Shown one piece after another: positions 17,273-24,841 of a stretch of 64,000 nucleotides of DNA (within the stretch, counting starts at the first letter, position 1; every line of letters starts with the position of its first letter). Source of the stretch: Lachnoclostridium sp. An169 (lineage in GTDB: Bacteria > Bacillota > Clostridia > Lachnospirales > Lachnospiraceae); NCBI RefSeq assembly GCF_002160525.1, contig NZ_NFKT01000007.1:1-64000 (forward strand), in the 5' to 3' direction. A program made the translations under genes and the position numbers. Under the pieces are notes generated by a model. The model saw nothing but the letters and a program-made list of their open reading frames with translations, made no database searches and was not told the origin of the DNA.

Positions 17273-19041
17273 AAACTCTGCACTTCCTTTTCTTCTCTCA
17301 GTTCATTTACCGCCTTCTCCGGCACCAGAATCCGATTACGGCATCCATGGGGTTCCAGATTCGATATGTGAAACAGATCGCTGCGTCCATACATCAGATA
17401 CAGGATTTTTCTGATGCTCCATAAACCTACTCTTGTCCCCTCTTCTTTTCTGGTATTCTCTTTTTCTTCTGCATCTTTATCCGGATTTCCGTTTATCTGT
17501 TCAAGGATCTGGGGCGGATAACCTTTCCCGTCGTCCTCGACCTCAATAGAAAGCATATTTTCGCCGTCATAGTTCTGCATACTGATCCGGATCAGAATCG
17601 TGAGCATCCTTTCCGGATTCACTGCGTATTTATATTCATTTTCAATCAAAGTGTGGATGATCAGCTGCGGAATCATCCAGTTTTCGCATTCCGCCGACAT
17701 ATCTGTATAAAGGAAAACGCATCCGGGATGCTTCAGTTCCTGCATCTCACAGTAATTTTCCACATGGGCAATCTCTTCCTTGACAGGCACCGTATACAGC
17801 CCCGCTCGAAACATATACCTTATTGTCTTTGAAAATGTTCTTACATAAGTTTCAATTTCCTTATTTTTATTCTGCATGCTAAGACCGGATATAGTCGTCA
17901 TTGCATTAAGAAAGAAATGAGGTCGCAGGGTAAGCCTTACGCAGCGAAGTTCCGTATCTTTCAATTCGATCTGCTTTTCATATCTCTGGATCCGCAGTTT
18001 CAGAATCTCATCCATCAGCCGGTTAAATGTCTGTGCCAGGACTCCGAACTCCCGGCTGCTGTAATTTTCTCTGGCCCGCAGTTTGTAATCCCCCTGGCTG
18101 ATACGTGTCATAAGTCCGGTCAGTTCCGTCATCGGGCGAAGCAGTTCAGCTCTGGTATATCGCACCAGAATCGCCGTATATACTGCACAGACCGCAAGGA
18201 GAAGCAGCATAATGACCAGGCTCAGTTGAACATTTCCGATAATGTCCAGATCCCGTATGTACAGGGTAAGAACAGCTTGTTCGGGTACAACCGATATTTC
18301 TTTCATATACGCGACTCTACTTCTTATCTCCGCCGACACGCTTTCAAGATGATCCGCCGCTGCGTCTCCCTCGGCAACCACCGCATCAGAGGCACTGTAA
18401 TCCCCGGTAATATCCCATACCGTCCCACTGCCATCGGACAGGGCAAAAGCCTGGTCATCCAATGTCAGCTCCTTTCCAAATTCCATGATTTCCTTAACCG
18501 GAATATATGCGGCAACAACTCTGCTGTTCCACCTGTATGCCTTATACATATATTTTACTCCCGCAATCTCTGCAAAACGCCACTGTGCTGTTCTGGATTC
18601 TCCTCTGGCATAATCCGTGGTAAATTCCCTGACGGCGATCAGGGCAGAGGCGCTTACCTCTTCTTTTGCCGCATCTACACAGACATCATGCTCCGTCTCG
18701 GCGACTACCACGATCTGGATATGGGATGAGATGGCAAGCATTTCTCCCAACTGGTCCCGCACATTTAACGCTCCATACACTCTCCTGGCTTCATTGTCGC
18801 TCTCAATATTCGTCAGTTCACCATTTTGATATAAAAACTCATTCAACTGAATCTCCACATCCTGCAGACGTGAATCAATATCGTTTACATACAGTTCCAG
18901 AAGATTCTCTGATGATCTGATAATATCGCTTTTTGTCTCTCTGTAAAGTATGGTAACAACCACAAGGAAAATCATCAGCAGAAAAGCCAGCTGAACGATT
19001 CCAAGAATCAGAATTCTTTTGGTAATCGATATTTTTTTCAA
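17269..19041 (-). CDS. Sensor histidine kinase (YesM family)
   Basis: This 590-residue membrane kinase has a first helix at about 10-33, an extracellular sensor domain, a second helix near 260-285, HAMP, and a His_kinase/HATPase module. The H box is LRPHFFLNAMTTISG, the N box LIIHTLIENEYKYAV, and the G box VEDDGKGYPP. The start is TTG at 19041, eight bases after GAGAGGG; the longer frame to a GTG at 19095 lacks a site and would disturb the N-terminal helix. It forms the sensor for the sugar-uptake locus. The ligand is unknown. Confidence 0.9.
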   Translation of the reverse strand: MKKISITKRILILGIVQLAFLLMIFLVVVTILYRETKSDIIRSSENLLELYVNDIDSRLQDVEIQLNEFLYQNGELTNIESDNEARRVYGALNVRDQLGEMLAISSHIQIVVVAETEHDVCVDAAKEEVSASALIAVREFTTDYARGESRTAQWRFAEIAGVKYMYKAYRWNSRVVAAYIPVKEIMEFGKELTLDDQAFALSDGSGTVWDITGDYSASDAVVAEGDAAADHLESVSAEIRSRVAYMKEISVVPEQAVLTLYIRDLDIIGNVQLSLVIMLLLLAVCAVYTAILVRYTRAELLRPMTELTGLMTRISQGDYKLRARENYSSREFGVLAQTFNRLMDEILKLRIQRYEKQIELKDTELRCVRLTLRPHFFLNAMTTISGLSMQNKNKEIETYVRTFSKTIRYMFRAGLYTVPVKEEIAHVENYCEMQELKHPGCVFLYTDMSAECENWMIPQLIIHTLIENEYKYAVNPERMLTILIRISMQNYDGENMLSIEVEDDGKGYPPQILEQINGNPDKDAEEKENTRKEEGTRVGLWSIRKILYLMYGRSDLFHISNLEPHGCRNRILVPEKAVNELREEKEVQSL

Positions 19042-19080
19042 GAAAACACCCTCTCTCCATAATACAGTCCATTCTATTTT

Positions 19081-19108
19081 ATCATACAGATACACAGGTT
19101 TCTTTCAA
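19081..19108 (-). promoter_or_regulatory. Promoter of the YesM-type kinase gene
   Basis: TTGAAA (19103-19108) and TATGAT (19081-19086) are separated by 16 bases on the minus strand. The -35 box overlaps the T run of the hairpin at 19114-19139. Confidence 0.55.
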
Positions 19109-19143
19109 AAAAAAGATGTGTTCTTTTACGAACACACCTTTTT
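19107..19143. terminator. Terminator-like hairpin in a divergent intergenic region
   Basis: AGATGTGTTC (19114-19123) and GAACACACCT (19130-19139) form a 10-bp stem with one G-T pair and a 6-base loop. It is flanked by eight A on the left and five T on the right, so it looks like a terminator in both directions. No gene is transcribed into it from either side, so it may insulate the two divergent promoters or act as an attenuator for the plus-strand genes. Confidence 0.6.
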
Positions 19144-19287
19144 CCTTCCCCACATTTCCTTAACCTACATTTTACATACATTTTCCAAATCCCGGATAGA
19201 GAAACCTGCGCTTTTACGCGACAATAAAAGCAGAAATGCAGTACTTCACTCTATGAAATACACACCTGAAAAAAAGGGGAAAAAGAC

Positions 19288-20919
19288 ATGAGAAAAAAAC
19301 TGATCACATGTATGACCGCATGTATTATGACTCTGGCAGTCACACTGACCTTACCGGGCTGCAGCACAGGTTTCGGAAATTCGGGCTTCGGTTCTTCCGG
19401 TTCCGATGATTCTGCCTTCACGGCGGGAAGCGGCACCACAGTCCGCATTCTTTCCGGTTCGGAGAATCAGGAACTGGAGGACATTATTGCAGACTGCGCA
19501 GAAGCGGCCGGAGTGAGGATCGAGATGGATTACAAGGGTTCCGTTGACATTATGCGCACGCTGCAGGACGGTGCAGAGGATTACGACGCGGTGTGGCCCG
19601 CCAGCAGCATCTGGATTTCCATGGGAGACGAGAATCACCTGATCAAGCACAGCCAGTCCGTCTCCATCACTCCGGTGGTGTTCGGCATCCGCCAGAGTCT
19701 TGCACAGGAACTGGGGTTCACCGGAGGAGACGTCTCGGTAAATGATATCCTGAACGCCATCCGGAACGGACAGATGACATTCTGCATGACCAGCGCCACC
19801 CAGTCCAATTCCGGGGCAAGCGCTTATATCGGCTTTCTCTACGCGCTTCTCGGCAAGCAGGACGGCATGACCGCCGAGGATCTGGAAGATCCGCAGCTGC
19901 AGGAAGAGATCCGCACGCTTCTCGGCGGTGTGGAACGGAGTTCCGGAAGCTCTGACTGGCTCAAAGACATGTTTTTAAACGGAAACTATGACGCCATGGT
20001 CAACTATGAATGTCTCATCATTGACGCCAACGAACAGCTTGAGGCCGCCGGAAAGGAACCCCTGCAGGTCATCTATCCGTACGACGGACTTTCCATGGCA
20101 GACTCGCCTCTGGGCTATGTAGACCACGGGGATGATGAAAAAGAGCAGGCTTTCCTGGATTTCCAGGAACAGATTTTAAGCAGTGAGAGCCAGAGCGCCA
20201 TCGAAGCCACCGGGCGGCGGATCACGGCAAGCGGAGTGTCGGAGGAGAACGCCTCTGTCTTTAATCCGGACTGGGGGATCGATACCGAGCGCATCCTCTC
20301 CCCGATACAGATGCCGGACGCCGAGGTTCTCATGGACGCCCTGAATCTGTATCAGACTTCCTTTAAAAAGCCTTCCCTTAACATTTACTGCCTTGATTTC
20401 TCCGGCAGTATGTCCGGTGACGGGGAAGAACAGCTTAAGGAAGCCATGTCCCAGATTCTCATTCAGTCCAATGCCGAGAAGAACCTGCTCCAGGCAAACG
20501 AGGGCGAAGTCAACGTGGCAGTCATTTTCGACGATCAGGTCACTGCTGTTCTTCAGGCGTCAGACGACTCAGATGCAGCTCTCCAGGATCTTTACGATCA
20601 GATCGCAGCAGAGTCTCCCGGCGGAGGCACGGACATCTACACAGCTGCTGCGGCAGCGTATGAGATCGCTTCCGAATACGATTTGAGTCAGTATACTCCC
20701 GCCGTCATCCTCATGACCGACGGGCAGTCCATGGATAACCGCACGGTTTTTGAAAACGCGCTTTCTTCCTATGGAAATGACATTCCGGTATTCTCTATTA
20801 CTTTCGGAGATGCGGATCCCTCCCAGCTCGAAGAACTGGCTGACGAGACAGGCGCCCGGGTATTTGACGGGACAAAGGATCTGACGGAAGCATTCAGAAA
20901 TGTGAAAGGATACAACTGA
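19288..20919 (+). CDS. Lipoprotein with binding-protein domain fused to a VWA domain
   Basis: The 543-residue protein has a lipoprotein signal ending TLPGC. The periplasmic-binding-protein-like domain (about 45-340) has shared motifs DAVWPASSIW and TSATQSNSGAS. The von Willebrand A domain (about 360-540) has a complete metal site: DFSGSMSG, GGGTDIY and LMTDGQS. It should sit on the outer face of the membrane. The binding domain is clearly related to the protein two genes downstream. No permease is nearby, so the domain probably senses or scaffolds rather than imports. It begins a four-gene unit with XpaC-like and TelA proteins. The ligand and role are unknown. Confidence 0.85.
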   Translation: MRKKLITCMTACIMTLAVTLTLPGCSTGFGNSGFGSSGSDDSAFTAGSGTTVRILSGSENQELEDIIADCAEAAGVRIEMDYKGSVDIMRTLQDGAEDYDAVWPASSIWISMGDENHLIKHSQSVSITPVVFGIRQSLAQELGFTGGDVSVNDILNAIRNGQMTFCMTSATQSNSGASAYIGFLYALLGKQDGMTAEDLEDPQLQEEIRTLLGGVERSSGSSDWLKDMFLNGNYDAMVNYECLIIDANEQLEAAGKEPLQVIYPYDGLSMADSPLGYVDHGDDEKEQAFLDFQEQILSSESQSAIEATGRRITASGVSEENASVFNPDWGIDTERILSPIQMPDAEVLMDALNLYQTSFKKPSLNIYCLDFSGSMSGDGEEQLKEAMSQILIQSNAEKNLLQANEGEVNVAVIFDDQVTAVLQASDDSDAALQDLYDQIAAESPGGGTDIYTAAAAAYEIASEYDLSQYTPAVILMTDGQSMDNRTVFENALSSYGNDIPVFSITFGDADPSQLEELADETGARVFDGTKDLTEAFRNVKGYN

Positions 20920-20920
20920 T

Positions 20921-21682
20921 ATGAAAAACAGCAAATGGAAAGAAAACTTAAGCATCGCAGTCTCAGCCCTCCTTGCTCTGCTGCTGTTTCTCATATTACT
21001 GCTGATCCTGGACTGGAATCTGTTTCTCTGCATGGCGCTTGCTGCAGCCGTGTACATTGCTCTCGTCCTGATTCTTAAGCCAGCGAGAAAGATCGGTAAC
21101 CTGGAGATCGATTCCATGGCCAACGGCGAATTATTGAGCGAAAGGCTGACAGAGGCATGGGCAGACTATGAGAGAATGCGGAAAGCCGCACTGAAGATCA
21201 CGGAACCGGATCTTCAGGTGTCCTGCCGGGAACTGCTTGGCACGGCGCGGAACATTTTCAGATACCTGACGGACAATCCGGAAAAAATTCCCGCGGCACG
21301 GCGCTATATCGACTATTATCAGGAAACTGCCGCAAACGTACTGGAACACTATGTGGAACTGAAAAACACCGGGCTCTCCACAAAAGAGACCGAAAAAGTC
21401 CTGAAAAACATCCGTGAGTCTGTGGCCACGCTGAAGGCCGCGTTTGATATGCAGTTTGAAAAGCTGATGCAGAATGAGCTTTTTGATATGGAGGCGGACC
21501 TGAATCTGCTGAAACAGACGCTGATGTCCGAGGGCTGCCCGCTCCCGCGCGAAAGTGCCGGATCCGCGGAGACAGCACATACAGGACAGGGAACTCCGGC
21601 ACACAGCGTACAAGATAAGGCAGAGCACACTGCACAGGAGAAAGCAGCACACACCGCACACAGGGAGGCAACACACATATGA
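20921..21682 (+). CDS. XpaC-like membrane protein (5-bromo-4-chloroindolyl phosphate hydrolysis family)
   Basis: The 253-residue protein begins with two membrane helices (about 11-30 and 33-50). A helical cytoplasmic domain follows, matching XpaC-type proteins, including GLSTKETEKVLKNI and MQFEKLMQNELFDMEADLNLL. The family name comes from an old phenotype and does not prove hydrolase activity. In Bacillus subtilis xpaC is next to a telA homologue, as here. The tail (about 214-253) is unusual: a His-rich repeat of AHT/EHT units with seven histidines. The stop overlaps the next start by four bases. Confidence 0.8.
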   Translation: MKNSKWKENLSIAVSALLALLLFLILLLILDWNLFLCMALAAAVYIALVLILKPARKIGNLEIDSMANGELLSERLTEAWADYERMRKAALKITEPDLQVSCRELLGTARNIFRYLTDNPEKIPAARRYIDYYQETAANVLEHYVELKNTGLSTKETEKVLKNIRESVATLKAAFDMQFEKLMQNELFDMEADLNLLKQTLMSEGCPLPRESAGSAETAHTGQGTPAHSVQDKAEHTAQEKAAHTAHREATHI

Positions 21683-22740
21683 AGAAAAAAATCATCGGAC
21701 TGATCCTGCTGATTATTGTCATGGCGGTGATCGGCGCCATTTATCTTATCAGGGTAAATACCCCGGAAACCGTGGCGGTAACCGGGTATGTGGGCGGCGA
21801 AAAGATCGAGCTTCTGGAAGATCCTCAGGTACAGGATATTTTCCTTGAGAAATACGGACTTGAAGTGGACTACTCCCGCTCCGGTTCTCTGGATATGATG
21901 ACGGCAGATCTCTCGGGAAGGGATTACCTTTTCCCGTCCAGCAGCATTGCCCTGGAATATTATGAGGATCTGCACGGATCGCCTGTGCAGAGCGAAATTG
22001 TCCTGAATACGCCTATCGTCCTCTATACCCATCAGATGGTGCTTGACGCATTTGAAAGCCAGGGACTTATCACCACTGACGGGGACGTTCACTATATCGA
22101 TATGGCAGGGCTCCTTGAACTGATTCAGAACAATACCCAATGGTCGGATATCGGTCTTCCGGAATTATACGGAAGCATCTCCGTGGATACCACAGATCCG
22201 GCACGTTCCAATTCCGGCAATATGTTCGCCGCACTTATCGCAAATGTACTGAACGGCGGGCAGACACTGACAGCGGAAGACCTGGACACAATCCTCCCCG
22301 AACTGGAAAATATTTTCTCCAGACTCGGGTATATGGAAACTTCCTCTTCCGATCTGTTCAGCCAGTTTCTGCGCATGGGCGTGGGCGCAAAACCGGTAAT
22401 CGCCGGATATGAAAGCCAGCTGATCGAATATGCGGCGCTCTATCCGGACGAATATGAAAATATCCGTGACGATGTGGTAATGCTCTATCCCACCCCGACA
22501 GTCTGGTCAGCCCATGTTCTGATCGCGCTCGACGAGGACGGACAGCTTCTGCTGAACGCCATGCTGGATGAAGACATCCGGAACCTGGCATGGGAGAAAC
22601 ACGGATTCCGCACCGGAAACTACGGGGCGGTCAGTGATTCTTCCGCCCTTCCGGCAGAGGGAGTCGCCTCGTCGGTCACACAGGTTACCCAGGTCCCGTC
22701 CTACGACGTGATGAAAGTAATTATCGAACAGTTAGAATAA
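21679..22740 (+). CDS. Membrane-anchored binding-protein-like protein, paralogue of the VWA lipoprotein domain
   Basis: The 353-residue protein has an N-terminal anchor (KKKIIGLILLIIVMAVIG) that is uncleaved by appearance and no Cys lipobox. Its extracytoplasmic domain shows the same landmarks as the binding domain of the first gene in the unit. These are SGSLDMM, LFPSSSIAL, NTPIVLYTHQM, the strong ARSNSGNMFAALIANVL, and LTAEDLD. This argues for duplication. There is no permease or ATPase nearby. The substrate is unknown; the SNSG segment may line the ligand site, as judged only by its conservation between the two. Confidence 0.75.
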   Translation: MKKKIIGLILLIIVMAVIGAIYLIRVNTPETVAVTGYVGGEKIELLEDPQVQDIFLEKYGLEVDYSRSGSLDMMTADLSGRDYLFPSSSIALEYYEDLHGSPVQSEIVLNTPIVLYTHQMVLDAFESQGLITTDGDVHYIDMAGLLELIQNNTQWSDIGLPELYGSISVDTTDPARSNSGNMFAALIANVLNGGQTLTAEDLDTILPELENIFSRLGYMETSSSDLFSQFLRMGVGAKPVIAGYESQLIEYAALYPDEYENIRDDVVMLYPTPTVWSAHVLIALDEDGQLLLNAMLDEDIRNLAWEKHGFRTGNYGAVSDSSALPAEGVASSVTQVTQVPSYDVMKVIIEQLE

Positions 22741-22813
22741 ATCCCGAATCCGCACGGGTTCCGGCGTTTTGCAGACGCCTGAAGAAGTTTTCCCCCTGAA
22801 AGGAGCATATATC

Positions 22814-23941
22814 ATGGCTGAAATTACCCTTGCTGATCTTATGCAGAACAGCAATATGAAGACAGAGACAGAAGTTTCCCCGGCCGAGTCCGCAGAAGCG
22901 CTGAGCGTAAGGCTCGCCGCCCTCACCCCGGAGGAACGCCGGGAGGCGGGCGCCCTCAGAGAAACGATCGATATGAGAGATTCCCAGATGCTGATGCAGT
23001 ACGGCTCCGGTGCAAAGCAGAATATCGCGGACTTTTCCGCCAATATCCTCAACAATATCCGTTCAAAGGACACTGGTTATATCGGCTCCCTGATGTCGGA
23101 TCTGGTGACAAATGTGGAGACTCTTGACTTCAAGTCACTGGAAAAAGACTCCGGCATCCTGGGAGTCTTTCAGAAAATGGAGAAAAAAGTGAAGCGTTTC
23201 CTGGCACAGTTTGAAAAACTGGAAGTGCAGGTGGACCGTATCGAGGGGAAACTTGAAGAAGCGCGGATGGAGCTTCTCAAAGATATCGGCATGTTTGACA
23301 CCATGTATGAGAAAAACCTGGACTATTTCAGAAAGCTCCAGATCTATATCACCGCCGGCGAGGAGAAGCTTGCAGAGCTGAAAAACACTACCATTCCCGC
23401 CCTGCGCGCAGAGGCGCAGAAAAGCGGCGATCCCATGAGTTCCCAGGTTGTCCGGGACTTTGAAGACACGGTAGCCCAGTTTGAGAAAAAGATCTACGAC
23501 TTAAAGACCAGCAAAACCATTGCCATCCAGACTGCGCCCCAGATCCGGCTGATCCAGAACAACGACAAACTTCTGGCCGACCGGATCCAGACCGCCATCC
23601 AGGAGACCATTCCCCTGTGGAAGAGCCAGATGGTCATGGCCCTGGGAATGTACCGTCAGCAGAAAACACTTCAGCTGCAGCGGGACATCACAGATACGAC
23701 CAACGCCATGCTTCTGGAAAACTCCGAGCGGCTCAAGCAGAACACCCTTGAAGTTGCCCGGGAATCCGAGCGCGGGATCGTGGATATCGAAACCCTGAAA
23801 AAGGCAAACGAGAATCTCATCTCCACCATCAACGAGGCGGTCCGCATCCAGGAGGAGGGACGTGCCAGACGGACAGCGGCAGAACAGGAGCTGCTGAAAA
23901 TCGAGGATGAACTGAAAAGGAGCGGCTTCCGGGCAGGTTAA
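22814..23941 (+). CDS. TelA family toxic anion resistance protein
   Basis: The 375-residue cytoplasmic, mostly helical protein matches the TelA/KlaA family, with segments SLEKDSGILGVFQKMEKKVKRFL and RIEGKLEEARMELLKDI. The family is linked to tellurite and other stress resistance, but no biochemical function is settled. The start is ATG at 22814, eight bases after AGGAG; the frame extends to 22769 with no site. The unit VWA/SBP, XpaC, SBP, TelA is closed by a hairpin over its stop codon. Confidence 0.9.
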   Translation: MAEITLADLMQNSNMKTETEVSPAESAEALSVRLAALTPEERREAGALRETIDMRDSQMLMQYGSGAKQNIADFSANILNNIRSKDTGYIGSLMSDLVTNVETLDFKSLEKDSGILGVFQKMEKKVKRFLAQFEKLEVQVDRIEGKLEEARMELLKDIGMFDTMYEKNLDYFRKLQIYITAGEEKLAELKNTTIPALRAEAQKSGDPMSSQVVRDFEDTVAQFEKKIYDLKTSKTIAIQTAPQIRLIQNNDKLLADRIQTAIQETIPLWKSQMVMALGMYRQQKTLQLQRDITDTTNAMLLENSERLKQNTLEVARESERGIVDIETLKKANENLISTINEAVRIQEEGRARRTAAEQELLKIEDELKRSGFRAG

Positions 23942-23958
23942 TGTCCCGGAGCCGCCCT
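23922..23958 (+). terminator. Terminator-like hairpin after TelA
   Basis: GCGGCTTCCGGG (23922-23933) and CCCGGAGCCGC (23945-23955) pair over 11 bp with one bulged T and overlap the TelA stop. Only a weak T-rich stretch (CTCATTTTC) follows. Confidence 0.5.
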
Positions 23959-24007
23959 CATTTTCACCTTCTGTTTTCTACACCTGCCTTTTCAGGACTG
24001 TTTCTTT

Positions 24008-24769
24008 CTATATTTGCATCTCTCTATCTCCGCACTTTCTGAGTCCTTCCACCCCATATTTCTCAATCAGCTCCCGGATCTGCGGTTCAATATATTCCCG
24101 ATACCATCTCAGTTCTCCCTCATGGTTCAGGTGGATCATATCCTCACGGAACAGACTTTTGTCCAGAGTCTTCCCGTCATAAGTCAGAGCCTCCGCGTCC
24201 ACATAATACAGCCATTCTTCTGTTTCCGCCAGCTCTTTCAGCTCCCTGTTGATGCGAAGTGTCATATCAAGGTACTGTGTCCGCCCGGGGAGCAGCAGTC
24301 CGCTCATGATCACGAATTTCGCATCCGGCAGCTTCTCATGGAAAGTATGGAACATCTGCTTTTTATATGCCATACATTTTGCGGCCTTTTCCTCATCTGT
24401 CCCCTTCATCATAACATAGTCATTCGACCCGGTCTGGAAAAATACAACCGCAGGATCATAGGGATAGAGGATCTGATCCGCAAACTTTACCAGGTCGGTA
24501 TCCTTGCTCCCGCCAAAGGCGTGATTCTGTACTTTGTACTCTGCCATATCCTCCTCCATCTGATCCCACATGGCAAAGTTTGATGCCCCGTAAAAGAGAA
24601 TCTCATGTTTCCGGTCTGTGCTGTATTTTTCCCGGATTCTGTCAACCTCTTTCTGCCAGGAATGAAGGGATGCAAGAAATTCCATAATCTTCTCCCTGTA
24701 TGCAATCATTCCTCCGATCCCGCCGATTACCGCCGCGGCTGCGATCATTTTTACTGTCCTTTTCTTCAT
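24008..24769 (-). CDS. SGNH/GDSL-type hydrolase with membrane anchor
   Basis: The 253-residue protein has an N-terminal hydrophobic anchor (about 8-22) and an SGNH fold. The Ser block reads LFYGASNFAMW, the Gly block QNHAFGGSKD, the Asn block FQTGSNDY, and the catalytic Asp-His block is MIHLNHEG. The Ser block is degenerate, with Ala before Ser rather than Asp. It probably removes an acyl group from a cell-surface or exported glycan. The substrate is not indicated by the neighbours. RBS GGAGG lies before the ATG. Confidence 0.75.
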   Translation of the reverse strand: MKKRTVKMIAAAAVIGGIGGMIAYREKIMEFLASLHSWQKEVDRIREKYSTDRKHEILFYGASNFAMWDQMEEDMAEYKVQNHAFGGSKDTDLVKFADQILYPYDPAVVFFQTGSNDYVMMKGTDEEKAAKCMAYKKQMFHTFHEKLPDAKFVIMSGLLLPGRTQYLDMTLRINRELKELAETEEWLYYVDAEALTYDGKTLDKSLFREDMIHLNHEGELRWYREYIEPQIRELIEKYGVEGLRKCGDREMQI

Positions 24770-24841
24770 CGTTTTCCTCCTTCTCGAGACATCTTTTCAC
24801 TGTCCTTTTCCTTCCTGTCTTTCCGCTTACACTTTTGCACA

